Assembly (NCBI GenBank): GCA_026018925.1
Contig: JAKSZU010000005.1
Span: 88,222,886 to 88,286,885 of the forward strand
Length of the DNA: 64,000 nt
Source: Tupaia tana
Lineage: Eukaryota > Chordata > Mammalia > Scandentia > Tupaiidae
Direction of reading: 5' to 3'
Below are positions 46,200 to 58,757 of this stretch, piece by piece (the stretch's first letter is position 1; each line of letters starts with the position of its first letter). The position numbers were made by a program, and so were the translations under genes. The notes under the pieces were generated by a model. It had not been told where the DNA came from. It was given only the letters and a program-made list of their open reading frames with translations, and did no database searches.

Positions 46200-47230
46200 T
46201 TTGAACTTATTCTCCCATCCTTTAATTCTTCTGCTTGGAAGAGTACCTTCAGTACCCTCATTCTACTTTCTCCACACCTGCAATTCTTTAATAGGAAGAC
46301 ATTTTGAAAGCGACCTTCATTAACAGATGATTTACTTACTACTGCTCTTAGGCCAGAATTCACTGACATGACAGAAAGTCAGTTATACTTCCTTTACCTC
46401 AGCATGGGCTGCTTTAATGAGCAGATATGTCTTATTCTTCAGTGATTATACTGTAATTATATAACTTTTAGGAATATTTCTTACAATAACTTTTCAAATA
46501 AACACTATTTTGTAATTACATGAAAGTATTTACTGTGTAGAATGTCCACAAGGATTAGATTCTGATTAAGACAATGACTACCAAAATTTATTAACTGCAT
46601 TTGTTTGAGAGAAAGGGAAGATATCTGTGATGATCTGTTGGGAATTTTTAAGTCCATCGATGGAAATTTTGTCAAACATCCTGTAGAAAACAAGGTTTTG
46701 ATGCTTACTGAATTTCATTTCTTATAGTCACCCATCATATTTTGTCTCATTGGAGCAGATAGCACAAGCTACTTAGTGTCACAGTGAATGACTACCTTTG
46801 CTTCAAGTTTTGGTATACTAATTGTTGGTTTTGTTATCTTTCATGTTTTCTTTTTGTTTCTATCTTCTGCTTACCCTAGGACAAAGTGGTGTCTCAAAAT
46901 TTTGCTGCTTTTTTTTGTTTGTTTGTTTTCCTTTCTTCTCTTTCTCTCTTTCTTCTTTCTGTCGTGTATGTGTGTATTCCTCAAAGGGACCCAGCCTAAG
47001 GTTGGATATTGTTGTGGGAGGGTGAAAAGACCTAGAGATTCTGAAAATGTATTAGACTTGTTTGTTTATACAGTGACTACCACATACCTTAACAACTAAA
47101 AGATTCTTTTTGTATTTTTAAACCATCAACCAATTCTTCCATATTCTTTACAGATGCTTTTCTGTGCATTTAATCTCAGAAAACACATAGAAATGTTTTG
47201 ACTTATTATGTCCACATAAGTTATACTATT
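46200..47230. other. Spacer, nothing recognised
   Basis: Unassigned. It includes a CTTTCTTCTCTTT-type pyrimidine stretch near 46930. Confidence 0.45.
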
Positions 47231-47271
47231 ATTATTTTTTTATTTTTATTTTTATTTAATTAATTCATTAA

Positions 47272-47506
47272 TTTTGAGAGATAACTATAGGGTATGTGAC
47301 CTCGCTAGAGAGACAGAAAGTAGAAACCACCCCCCCCTCCAAACTGGCCATACCACAATCCCTTCTCTTCCATTCTCCCCTTGGGATTTTGAGTGTACAT
47401 GAACACATGCTTGGTGCATGTTTCAAGTCACCAGGTTCAGGACTTGAACTGTGGTTCCCCATTTAAGAGTCTAGCTCCTTAACCACTATGCCATTTGCTG
47501 TCTCCA
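47272..47506 (-). repeat. SINE family A, diverged
   Basis: Minus-strand copy from an AT-rich tail to a head ending CCATTTGCTGTCTCC at 47491-47505. The CT-rich part is shortened. Confidence 0.85.
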
Positions 47507-47519
47507 CTATGGTTTTTTT

Positions 47520-47716
47520 TTAAAAAATATTTGTTTTATACTTTCTTCCTCTTTCATTGAACTAGGAAAGTGAGGTCTAAGTCCCTTCTACTTATTGATG
47601 GATATTTAACTTAAATGGAGTACTGAGTTCTCTATTGTCTCTCTGGTTGCCTCTATCTTTGTTTCTATGTCTCTGTCTTCCTGTCTCTCTCTCTGTCTCT
47701 TTCTCTCTCAATATAA

Positions 47717-47752
<36 letters not shown>

Positions 47753-48930
47753 CTCACATGCATACACACATGTAAATCCCAGAGATTGCCCTAGAAGGAC
47801 AGTTTACATTTCAAATGTCTTCCTTCATGCCTAAATATCTTGTCTATCCTATAGTTCTTTTTTCAGCCTACTTTTCCTAAGTTTGGAAACATCTGTCTCT
47901 GAAATCCAGACAGAAATTTAATTGAAATTCTTCACACAATGTTCCTTTCTTAACGCTAGCTCAATGTCATAAAAATTTAAATTGAATAATTGGTCATCAT
48001 TTTTCTTGGCTCCTACACTGACATTTCCATATATGTAATTCTAGAATTTAGGGCTTAGAGCAGAAAGGAAGAAAATCAATAGATTTATGTAAAGTTCTCA
48101 AAAGCCTACACCACAATTAATTTTTTAAATCATATGCCACGTTCTTATTCTTTCTGAGAAAACATTGCCCTAACACTGTTGCATTAAAGCTCAATGTCCA
48201 GTTCAACCTCTGTAACTAGCATCAGTCTTGCAGAACCATAGTGGTAAGGCAGGCTAAAATATTAAAGAATTTTAGATCTTCCGATCTCTTAGAGCTGTGA
48301 CAAGATCAGAATTGATGATCATGAAAATGAATCCCAACATCTATCAGAGTAGAATAGCTAGCTATTTCTAACTAGGTGAAATGTTGCAGAACATACGTCC
48401 CTGGGTCAAATGATTAAGAAAGAGGGTGTGCACATGTGGCATGCGGAGGAGAACCTCAGAAGTCTGTAGCTCTCAGGTCCTAAACAATATACGTAGCTCT
48501 CGGGTCTGAAAGCAACATCCAGATGCTTATGAAATACATAACATATTACTATAATAAGTGAGATAATTTCATTAGACAATTACAGGTTGTAGAATTTACA
48601 ATATTTATAAGGTTCTTTAAAAGTTGGTAGAGTCCTGAAAATAGTCACTAGATGTCCAGGATGACTTTCTTTCAAGTTTTATTCAACAAGTATTATTCTT
48701 TTTCATTTGTTTGACAACTACACTTCAACTAATTGGATAAATAAAGGTAAGTTACTTGTTCATTTCCAAGCAAAAGAAGTACATAAAGATGCAAACTAGG
48801 CTTTATCCATCCATTTATTGATATTGCCAATATTCCTATTTTGCTCTCTCCTTTCCCTTTACCTTTGAATTCAACTAAAGCTATGTGCTCCCCTATAATT
48901 ATCTATAAAGAAGAGAGATTCTCTTTCATT
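47520..48930. other. Spacer with a (CA)n microsatellite
   Basis: A pure CA run lies at 47718-47750. A 27-bp near-tandem repeat (GTAGCTCTCAGGTCCTAAA, then GTAGCTCTCGGGTCTGAAA) lies at 48467-48515. The rest is unassigned. Confidence 0.5.
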
Positions 48931-48934
48931 AAAA

Positions 48935-49445
48935 ATATATTGAATGGTTATTAACAAAAAGATGGAAAATAAACATTGGTTAGGATGTGGAGAAAAGACA
49001 ACCCTTGCACAGTTAGTTAATAGGCATGCATATAGTATGACCATTATGGAAAACAATATGGAAATGTCTCAAAAAACATTAAAAATAAAACTACCAAAGT
49101 ATCTGACATTCCTATATATACTCCAAAAAATAAATATGTGAAAGAGGTATCTGTACTCCCGTGTTCATTGTAGAATTATTTGCAACACCCAAGATATGAA
49201 GTCATCCAAAAGGAACATCAACAGATCAATGGATAAATAAAATGTGAGAAATACAAGTGCAAGAATATAGATGGACCTAGAGGACATTGTTAACTCAAAT
49301 AATCCAGGTACAAAAAGTACAGTTACTTGTATATGGAATCTAAAAGTGTTGAACTCATAAAAGTGAGTAGACTGATGATTACAAGGTGCTAGGGAGTGTG
49401 GGGAGTTTAAGACTTTGTTGGTGAAAGAATACAATACTTCATTTA
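48935..49445 (+). mobile_element. Old L1M-type 3' fragment, sense
   Basis: AAACATTGGTTAGGATGTGG, ATTATGGAAAACAATATGGA, TCATTGTAGAATTATTTGCA, AAGATATGAAG and TCAATGGATAAATAAAATGT follow the order of the L1 ORF2 3' end. It is diverged and non-coding. Confidence 0.85.
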
Positions 49446-49471
49446 GAAATTTAGTTGAAATTTGTTTAACC

Positions 49472-49592
49472 CTCTCAGGATATGGGGCACAGGTGTCCAG
49501 TGTGATTTGCAAACTGCTGGGTCTGGGACTCAAACCACAGTTGACCACGTGAGAGTCCAGTGCCTTAGCTACTGCAGCTCCTGCTGCCCCAA
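49472..49592 (-). repeat. SINE family A, 5' part only
   Basis: Head and first half of the body on the minus strand (TGGGACTCAAACCACAGTTG at 49524). The CT-rich 3' part is missing. Confidence 0.75.
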
Positions 49593-49916
49593 CACATACT
49601 TTTATTATTTGCCAATTGAAAAAATTAATGAGGTTGATGGAGAGGTCATTTTGCTCTCTCACACTTGCACCACTGTACCTTCAGCTATGGACAGGACAAT
49701 TCTGTGTAGTGAATATTTTAGCTAGTTATGCTGCCTAGAGCTGAACCAATCACTATGAAAATGGAATGAGATAGCACATAAATTTTTGTAGGCCAATCAT
49801 GGTCACCCTTGATGTGGAGAGCATCATTCCTACCTATTGCTATAACAGGAGAGACAGGAGAGAAATGGGTCTTCTAAAAGCAAAAATTAAAGATGGTTAA
49901 ATAATAAAATCTTAGG

Positions 49917-50155
49917 GCTGGCAGTGGTGGCACAGTAGTAATACAATACTCTGTGATACTGCACTCATATGGCAAAGTCCCAGGTTCATGTCCAGAGGCC
50001 TCGCTGTACACACCAAGCACATGAACATGTCTGATCCATGCTGCCTAAGGCTCAGTGCTGATCACTGCATGAAGACCTTGTTAAGGTCATCTCTCTCTTT
50101 TTCTCTCTGTCTTTCTGTCTCTCTCAGTAAATAAAATTAACTTGAAAAATTCTTG
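49917..50155 (+). repeat. SINE family B-like tRNA-type SINE
   Basis: GGGCTGGCAGTGGTGGCACA head, GTCCCAGGTTCATGTCC B-box-like segment, a middle unlike family A, then TCTCTCTTTTTCTCTCTG and AAATAAAATTAACTTG. The end matches 26800; the head is only loosely similar. Confidence 0.55.
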
Positions 50156-50159
50156 AAAA

Positions 50160-50795
50160 ATTCTTCTAGTTTGAAAAAAATAAAATTTGGGAATATATTT
50201 AATAGTACATACGATCGATAATGAAGTATTTCTAGATACGCTATAGGAGTAAATTTTGAGAATAACTCTTCATATTTATCCTTTCTGATTTAATTCTTTG
50301 CCTTCTCAGTAAATATGCACAGGTAGCATTTGGTCATTGGTTTGGAGTAATAAGATTGCTGAATAGCTATAGAACTTTTGCTAAGCAGGTCTATGAGTGC
50401 CAGATATTGATTCTGCAATGTCCTGGCTCAAATCCATTTTAATTTGCTTTTCCATTTTTATCTTCCTATGGGGGGCTACATTTCTGCCTAGTATGCTAGA
50501 AAATAAACTCATTGCTAATTATAGTACTTGTATTTCTCATATAACTACCAAGGGTAGCACTGACATTGAGTTTTATTACATAAAATAGTGTCCATATAGA
50601 AACTTAATATGATTAGATCTTTAATACATGAACCATACACTTGTCATTTATCTCATCTCAGGGGAGATAAGAAATAGCTATGTTCTATAGCTTATATCAC
50701 AAGAATTCCAGATCATCTTAGATACCTATTTTATATTACAACACATAGAACATTCTATAGGCAAATTTTGACATTCACTTTTGGAGTGAGAAAAT
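50160..50795. other. Spacer, nothing recognised
   Basis: No feature recognised. The short open frame at 50397-50588 has no identifiable domain. Confidence 0.45.
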
Positions 50796-50803
50796 ATGAC
50801 ATT

Positions 50804-51075
50804 GGAACCAGCAGTTAGCGTAATGGCTATGTCGCTGGACTCCCACGTAGTCGACCGCGGTTCAAGTCCCAGACCTGGTGGCTTAAACTCACGCCGGACG
50901 CGTGTGCGTACGCACCCAAGATACCGAGAGGAGAATGGAGGAGAAGGGATTGTGGCGTGGCCATCCCCCCTGGGGGGTGATTTCTTTCTTTCTGTCTCTC
51001 TCTGTCTGTCTGGCGAGAGCACATGCCCTATAGCAAAAACCTCTCTCTCAAAAAAAAAAAAAAAAAAAGAAAAAG
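50804..51075 (+). repeat. SINE family A, young full-length copy
   Basis: GGAACCAGCAGTTAGCG head and CpG-rich body. GAAAATATGACAT before and GAAAATGTGACAA after the A run are the likely TSD. Confidence 0.95.
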
Positions 51076-51451
51076 AAAATGTGACAAAAATATGGCACAG
51101 AAATCTTTACCATTTATATAGAAAAAACCTCAGCCATTGGTTAAATTCAGAATTTTTAATTTCAAAATTCTTATTATACTGTAAATAAAATAAAGTATCC
51201 AATAATATGTTGAACTAGTTTAAGAGTCATTAAACACTTGAAGTTTATCATATATCAGGGTTTCCTCTGATTACCCATATAATACATTGGAAAACATGCA
51301 GTGGCCTTTCAAAGTTATTAGAGGCAAAATACTTTAACTACATCTACATAACTTCTTACAAACTGCAGTCAATGTACAAATTTCCCAATATAGAAAATCA
51401 CACAGTTAATAGATTGTCACCAATTTCAAAAGTTAAAAAATGATACAGGAT

Positions 51452-51685
51452 GGGACCAGCAGACGGCATAATGGCTGTGTCACTGGACTCCCATGCAGTT
51501 AACCTTGGTTCCGATCCTGGACCTGGCGACTTAAAACTCACGTTGTGTGCATGCCCAAGACCCTGAGAGAAGATTGGAGGAGAAGGGATTGCAGTATGGT
51601 CATCTTCCTGAGAGGTGATTTCTCACTTTCTGTCTCTCTGTCTCTCCAGTGACTGCACACACCCTATAGCAAAAAATCTCCAAAA

Positions 51686-51690
<5 letters not shown>
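51452..51690 (+). repeat. SINE family A, diverged
   Basis: GGGACCAGCAGACGGCATAATGG head. The tail has evolved into an (AAAT)n microsatellite at about 51684-51728. Confidence 0.92.

Positions 51691-51728
<38 letters not shown>
51684..51728. repeat. (AAAT)n microsatellite
   Basis: Eleven or so perfect AAAT units grown from the SINE tail. Confidence 0.95.
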
Positions 51729-52065
51729 CACTGTGTTAATTTTAATTTCTTCCAGCAGTATAATGGTGGCTACTTTTGAAAAAAATAAAATAAAATAGTC
51801 ATAGCAGTCTTTTTTATTAAATATACTTTATCGATTATTTTAAGGAATGTTTTGGAATGCATATTATACAGAATTAATGGAAGAACATTAACTTTGAATA
51901 TGAAATTACCTGGAGTTCATAATAGTAAAATACATAAAAATATTTATTCATTAATTTACTTTTATTTGGGTTCTGTCAAAGAATAAAGTGTCTTGCACAT
52001 TGAAATTAACTTCACTCTCTCTGCCTTTCTCAGTCATGGAAGAAATAAATAAAATAATAAAATTA

Positions 52066-52355
52066 GAGCCAACTTGGTAGCACGGTGGTTAAGCACTGGG
52101 CGCAGGAAGCTGAAAATCACATGGCTGAGACATGGTTCAAATTTTGGCCCTGGAGACTTGAGAAAAATGGCAAGCCTGTGTGTGTGCATGCCCAGAATAC
52201 TGATAGATAGGGAAACAGACAAAATAGATTGCAACATGGCCACGTCACTCTAGAGGGAGTACTAATATTTTAATCTGTCTCTGCTTTTCCATCTCTCTCC
52301 TCTCTCTCTCTCTCTCTGGTAATACATGTACCTTCTGGAAATTAAAAAATAAAAT
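52066..52355 (+). repeat. SINE family A, strongly diverged
   Basis: GAGCCAACTTGGTAGCACGG head, GGTTCAAATTTTGG, TGCATGCCCAGAATAC body word, CTCTCTCTGG block and AAATTAAAAAATAAAAT end. Confidence 0.8.
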
Positions 52356-52359
52356 ACAT

Positions 52360-52930
52360 AACATGAATTCCAAAATAATTAATATGTGAAACAACGTTAG
52401 GTGATTTGGATGAATCAAAACGTTTAGACAGGAATCATAGTCATGTGCTAGCTAATTGTGCAATATCTGAAAAGCATTGCTTTCTTTTTTTTTCAGTGTT
52501 TTCGTTGCTCAAGGGAAGACACTAAAAGTGATCCAAATTATTACTACACGATGGCTTCTTTATATGTATGAGGATACTCACAAAAGCTGTCAACATACTA
52601 TTAGATTCACATAATGAACTATGTTACTAAAACGTAAATCTCAGAACTTCTAAATTAGTTTATTTCTATTTTTGCCATGATGGTAAAATGAAGTATAACT
52701 AAATATATCTTCTCCCGTTCAAACTTAGAGACAAATGTGAACTATTTTCTTCAACATTACTAACCAGTAACAGAATTTTTTATTAGAGAAATGGGACCAG
52801 TGGAGCCACCTGCCAAAAGTGAAAAGTGAGTGAGTAAGCAAATTAAGAAAAGTATTTCTTTACAAATTTTAGACATGTTCCCTGTTCAGTATATATAGCT
52901 ATGCATGTATACATGTACACATGTATATAA
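52360..52930. other. Spacer, one possible SINE scrap
   Basis: ATGGGACCAGTGGAGCCACC at 52792 may be a SINE head fragment. The rest is unassigned. Confidence 0.4.
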
Positions 52931-52945
52931 TCTATTATTATTTTT

Positions 52946-53187
52946 AGAGAGGTTTTTGCATTTCGGCTCATGCGCTTGCCAGAAAGACAGAGAGAGACAG
53001 AGAGACAGAAGCGAGAAATCACCCCCCTAAGGGGGATGGCCACACAGCAATCCTTCTCCTCCATTCTTCTCTCAGGATCTTGGGCATGCATGCACATGAG
53101 CCCAGCTTGAGTTTAAGCCACCGAGTCTAAAACTTGAACCGCGGTCGACTATGTGGAAGTCCAGCCATTGCACAATGTGCTAGTCTC
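52946..53187 (-). repeat. SINE family A nested at the tail of an older SINE
   Basis: Minus-strand copy. CTATTATTATTTTT before it and again after it (53186-53201) act as its TSD. The older SINE at 53203 lies just beyond. Confidence 0.9.
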
Positions 53188-53202
53188 TATTATTATTATT
53201 TT

Positions 53203-53317
53203 TGATTTGCTATAGAGCACATGCATTCACTGGAGAGACTGAGACAGAGAGAAGGCAAGCAAACCTGAACCATGGTTGGCTGTGTGGGAGTCCAGCACCC
53301 CAAAAAACATGCTAGCC
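53203..53317 (-). repeat. Short SINE copy, diverged
   Basis: TTTGCTATAGAGCACATGCA, GAGACTGAGACAGAGAGAAGG, then a head segment. The body between is deleted, as in the short form. TATAATCTATT at 52926 and again at 53318 encloses both SINEs, so this one was there first. Confidence 0.78.
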
Positions 53318-53329
53318 CCTATAATCTAT

Positions 53330-56160
53330 TTTTAATGTCAGCTTAGTTTATTGTTTTTTTTAGATATACAATAACATTCTTAACTAGCATCATAGAGGTA
53401 CGTTTGTCTTTGCCATATTCCTAGACATTAATGCCATAAACATCCTATAAAATATACAAATGCATACTTATGTAAGGTCTTTTGCAGGATGAATTCTTCA
53501 GAGTTAAATTGTGCATTGAATTAGGCATGTATTATCACAGTTATCAGATTTACCCCAAAAAATTCACATTTCTAATCCCATTAATGGTTATGTCCAAATA
53601 TCATTTTAATTTTTTTCTAGAAATTCAACAAAAACTAGCATAATTTTGAAGAAAGTTAAATTAATATCTCATATTTTGGAAATGATTTGGAAACATGAAA
53701 TTACACTGTGAAGTTTGTGGAATAAAATTTAAAAATTTAATAAATATATAATTCTATAAAATGGTTTAATATATAAAAGTTTAAAATAATTAGACATATA
53801 TTCCAATGAAATTATTGAAAAAATGCAAAATATTTTTGGATTCAAGTATAATAAATTACTTTATAATAGATATGAATATGAAAACATTACTAATGTTTAC
53901 TTATGCATTTATTCAAAACAGATGTCACAAATCCATGTATCCATTCCAGAGATCAAATTAGCTCCTTTAGGAAAGCATAATAATGTATTAAATATTCTCT
54001 GTATGCCTAAAAGAAAGATTGATTTTCCTTTTTCAGAAGGAGTGCTAAGTTTGATATTGAAACATCCAGTTTATTCAGATCAATAAAATTGAAAATGTTA
54101 TGTGTGTTGTCGTTAGCTGAATGCATATAGACTTCTGAATCTATAACGAGATGGCACATATGGATAGTATGCCTATTATGGTTTCAATACATGGTATTCT
54201 TTCCATAGATTAAGTAAAAATACTAAGACTTTCTTCTTAGGTTTATAATGATCTGGTATTCTCAACTTCAATAACAAATATGAACAAACTGGTTGGTAAT
54301 AGTCACTCTTTCTCTAACCTCCCACACCCATGTGTACACAGAGAATGGGTAAAGGGAAGCAGAGAGACAGAAAATCACTTTATTTCACTATTTATTATTG
54401 TGTCAAACAGATGTGGTCATACTTTTCATATTAACTTTATAAACTTAAGAACAAAATAACATTTTCTTTTATATACTATAATCAAAGAATGAAACACTTT
54501 TGACACAGTTGTTTTAAATACTGTTCAGTTAAGGTCTGTCAGAGGCCTCTGGGTGTTTGCTAAATCTCACTACATCACTTAGCCAGGCTTGTTTTGAATT
54601 CTGGAAGCTCCCTTCTGCTTGCAGTGGAAAGGAAACCCCACAAATCAAGCAGCATTACTTCTCCATGACATGCTGAAATTTTGCTGTGTAGGATCAAGAT
54701 AAGCTTGTCTCTCTTTGTTTTGATTTTGGGTAATTCCCACTGCCAAAATGAGGCCCTCATTCAAAGTGAACTGAGTTGAATTCACCCTATTGTTCAATAG
54801 ATTTGCCAATTATTCATTCCTAGAGAAAGAATTAATCTAGCCCTTGTTATTTATGGTTATACAGAACAATCACACTTATATATTACAAAGGAGATATTTA
54901 TGTGGACACCACTCTTGTTAACATTATTATACTCAACTCCTAGTTTCTGTATGACAATGAAAGGTACATTACATCCTCTTTCTAATTATCTCCCAACATG
55001 TAACCTAAGCATGTTGGTATTTGATATCTAGATAAGAATATGTAATGAATTCTGTCCAGTAACTTTTACTTACAGTTATTTCTGTAACTAGGACACTGGG
55101 TGCAAGATGTCAGTAAAATTTTAGAATGTATAAGTTAAAAATAATTGCAAATTTTTCCTTTTTACTCTGATAATAATGCTCAATTCCAGAAGTTATGGCA
55201 TGACCTAGAGACTATAGAAGGGAAAAAAACCGTAATCCGTGGGGTAGTACGATCAAGGACACAGCTTGAGGCAGTGATAAGGAGAAAACGTATTTACTTT
55301 GTTGAGTGTTACAGAAAGCATTCACCCCTTACTTCCTGATGTTATTTCTATAAATTATTAGTTCTCTGTATTGGAAGCACTCTGACACATAAGATGGGGA
55401 CTCTCACATCCTTTTGACTTGCTACCAGGCTCAAGCTGTGATGACTAACCTTTTTACTCCTAGATGGCCTACAGAGAAGTTCTCTGGCTGATTTCAGATA
55501 TTATTTTTTTTCACAGTAAGAATGCTGGTAGAATAGGTGGGAAGAATATAATGAAATAAAGTTCTATTCTCTTTTCCCCCTTCTAGGTATTTCCCAACTG
55601 TGGCAAGTGTTGTTGTGGTTGCTTATAAAAATAAGTGTTATAGCTCCCTGTGTTAACCCAGTATGCGGTCAACATATTAAACTGAGACATATTCAAGGTA
55701 TTTGCTCAGATATTATCAAATCATGGAGAGCCGACCAGATACCCCCTATCCGCTACCACCTTACACATGCACACTAAAATTAAAATAATTTCTCTAAATC
55801 TCTAGATCCTTTTTTCCATAGTAATTTTTTTATGCTATCGTATTAGTTGATTTTTTTGGTTTTGATTTTTTTTTGTTCAATGTCAATATTTTTCCTAAAT
55901 TATTATCTAATAAATAACAGAGGCTTTTGTTTTTTATTTGATTTTTTGATGATACACCTCTCCACACCTAAAAAAAATGAATGAAACATAGTAGGTACCT
56001 CATAAATGTTTATCAAATGAAATAATATTAAAATACAAAACTCTCTTTTGACTGGAAAAAGCTCTGGAGCTTTATTTTGTGCCTCTTCAAAAATGAGTCA
56101 CAGTTGAGAATTTTTATAGCATTTAACTACAAGAGAGGATTACAGTGAAAGGCAATGAAT
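53330..56160. other. AT-rich spacer, mostly unassigned
   Basis: Longest stretch without a SINE, about 2.8 kb. An ATAGTAGGTACCTCATAAAT word near 55990 resembles an L2 end. The open frame at 53823-54086 (87 codons) has an AT-driven composition and no recognised domain. Confidence 0.5.
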
Positions 56161-56164
56161 TTGC

Positions 56165-56425
56165 GGTGGGGTCTGCAGGTGGCATAGTAGTTAAGGTGCT
56201 AGACTCCCACATGATCTTCTGTGCTTAGAGTCCGGGACCTGGTGGCTTGAAACTCATGCCAAGTGAATGTGTGTGTGTGTCCCAGAACCTGAGAGGAAAA
56301 TGGAAGAGAAGGGATTGGGAGTGACCATCCCCCTGGAGGGAAGGGGTGATTTCTCACTTTCTTTCTGTCTCTCTGTTCACACATGCCCTATAGCAAAAAG
56401 CTCTCAAAAGAAAATGAAAATAAAA
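56165..56425 (+). repeat. SINE family A
   Basis: GGGGTCTGCAGGTGGCATAG head, GTGCTTAGAGTCC in place of the B box, a (GT)n in the body, and a shortened CT part. Confidence 0.9.
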
Positions 56426-56439
56426 GTGGCGTGGTTGGA

Positions 56440-56640
56440 AGGTCAGCTTCTCCCACTCTTGGCTCCACTACTGCACTGTATGATCTTGGGAAAGTTTTAG
56501 AAATCTCTGTGCCATATTTTCTTTATTTAAAATGCTATCTCACATTTTAATTCAGTTATCAGGATACGATGTGGTAAACCCTTTTCCATAAATGTCTTAC
56601 TCATAGATATTTTATTATCATGATAGAGTGCTTCTCACAA
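56440..56640 (-). repeat. MIR SINE (ancient), antisense
   Basis: CCCACTCTTGGCTCCACTAC, TGATCTTGGGAAAGTTTTAG, ATCTCTGTGCCATATTTTC and TTTAAAATG follow the reverse complement of the MIR core. It decays towards 56640. Confidence 0.75.
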
Positions 56641-56649
56641 TGAGCACAC

Positions 56650-57635
56650 GATGAAAAGCAACAGCATGTAAGACTATAGATACCCCCCTAATTTTTTATT
56701 ATGACGATAACATTTTGATTTGGAGAAAATCATATGACAGCAAATTAATCTTATAATTAATCATTTGTTCCATAAATGACATCACAGATACTAAGCTCTG
56801 AAACTAGTACTAATTGTGGTCTAACTTACAATTCAGTGAACAAAAGCAAAGATGATTTCTCTTTTTCTGTAGGGTCTTTTTTTTAATTTCAGTCCACATT
56901 TCTTCCCCAGAGAATATTAAAATTCATTTGGCAACAGGAATATTGACAGGAATTGCAGTTCTGGATTTTTGAATTATCAATTACACTTGTGAATGGTAAT
57001 GTGTAAGGACTTTATATTTAGAGTGTGAGATGCAGAAATGGCTATATTTAGTTTTGACTTTTACTCATGGTTTGTAAATTTTGCGGACGTGGGTCCATGA
57101 TGAAATAGTTTAATGTGTTCTGTGACTTACTGAAACTTTGCAAAGTAAGATACTTGAGAACTTTTGAGTTGGAATATCCCACTTTGGAAGCTTTCACAAA
57201 GTTAAGAGAAGATCTTATAGTGTAATATGACAGCACTGTATTGATTATAAAAGGAACTCAGATATACAAGAGTCTGAGTTGGATAAGAAATATGAAACAG
57301 GAGATAACAGAACTCTCATTTTATTGAGCCCTCCTCCCCCCTCCAATGGAAGTGGAATATTTAGAAAATCTCTCTGAATCTGGGAAGTCAATTTCATCCT
57401 TAATGTTAAGATATATTAGACTCTTGCTAGTGGAATAGTTGCAACCATATGTAACTTATTTCATAATCCTGTCTAGTGAGCTAGGATAAACATAGGGCTG
57501 AAAAAGGGGGAAGATAGTTTGAGATGTAGGGTAGAACAGTGATTTCTTGAGAGACGGCAATCATTTTAAGAATGTATTTCATTAACTGCTTAGAGTTCAC
57601 CATCAACTGTTTCTTGTTATAAATAATGAGTGATT
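56650..57635. other. Spacer, nothing recognised
   Basis: No feature recognised. Confidence 0.5.
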
Positions 57636-57639
57636 TAAG

Positions 57640-57905
57640 ACTTTTTTTATTGTCAGAGAGCATCTGCAATAATCAGAGAGAGAAAGAGAGAGAAATTATA
57701 GCCCAGTGGAACATGGTCTTGCCACAAGACCATGTTTTTTTCTTTTTTCTTTTTTTTCCATCCCATAAGGATGTTAGGTATGCACACAAAATTTTGGATA
57801 TGCCCAACATGTTTTTCAATTCCCAGGTCTGGGAATTAAACCATGGCAGCCACGTGGGTCCAACTCCCGATGCATATCACTTCACCACTGCACTACTGGG
57901 CTGGT
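57640..57905 (-). repeat. SINE family A-related, strongly diverged
   Basis: GAGAGAAAGAGAGAGAAA, CCCATAAGGATGTTAGGTAT, GGTCTGGGAATTAAACCATG and CACTACTGGGCTGGTCC keep the family order on the minus strand. A perfect hairpin with 12-bp arms (AACATGGTCTTG and its complement) lies at 57710-57736. Confidence 0.68.
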
Positions 57906-57923
57906 CCTAAGACTTATTTTTAA

Positions 57924-58222
57924 TTTTTTCTTTTTCTTTTCTTGTTTTTTTTGTTTGTTTGTTTGTTTGTTTTTTTTTTTTTTGGTTTTTGCCATAGGGC
58001 ACATGCACTAACCAGAGAGGGACAGTGAAAGAGAAAAATCACCCCCCCCCAAGGGGGATGATGGCCATTTCACAACCCCATCTTCTCCATTTTCCTCCTG
58101 GAATTTTGGGCATGCATACACATGCACCCTGTGTAATTTTTAAGCTGACAGGTCCAGAAATTGAACCCAGTAGACCATGTGAGAATCCAGAACTTTTAAC
58201 TACCATGCCACCTACTAGTTCC
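57924..58222 (-). repeat. SINE family A with exact 18-bp TSD
   Basis: Tail of T and GTTT repeats, CACCCCCCCCCAAGGGGGAT body, head at 58222. The direct repeat CCTAAGACTTATTTTTAA is perfect at 57906-57923 and 58223-58240, although the SINE body itself is quite diverged. Confidence 0.93.
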
Positions 58223-58449
58223 CCTAAGACTTATTTTTAAATACCAAAACTCATTCAAGAGAAATGAGGATGGAGAGGGAAGAAGTAGAAAAGAAAGATG
58301 AGCAGCAGCTTAGCAACATCACTCTCAGCACTTGGGTCAAATTCAGATAAACATTGCCAAGCAGGAAACACGCAGTTCATACATTTTGTTCTCTCCATTC
58401 TTTCTATTTCTCCTCCAAAACACCTCCATTTCTTCATGGACATCATTCC

Positions 58450-58722
58450 TTCCTGCAGAGGGTGAATGCACTCACCAGAAGAGACAAATAGCGAGAGAGG
58501 GAAAGTGAGAAAGCACCCTGATAGAACATGGCCATGCCGTAATCACTCATAATCACTTCTCCATTTCTCTTTCTTTCTTTTTTTTTTTTTTTTTTTTAAT
58601 ATTTTGGGCACACATGCACACCTGCCTCATGAGTTTTTTCAAGCTGCCAGGTCAGAACTCAAACTTTATAGTCAACCATGTGGAATCCAACTGCTGTAAC
58701 CACCAGATCATAGTCTGGCCCC
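58450..58722 (-). repeat. SINE family A, diverged, with internal T run
   Basis: GCAGAGGGTGAATGCACTCA, ATGGCCATGCCGTAATCACT, a long T run at 58578-58597 inside the body, and a head ending CATAGTCTGGCCCC. Confidence 0.85.
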
Positions 58723-58757
58723 ATTATCTACTTTATTCTAATAGCACTTTTAATATA

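Noticed and set aside
49165-49662. 165-codon minus-strand frame
   Set aside because: It spans an L1 fragment in antisense and a SINE head. Neither part encodes a protein on that strand.
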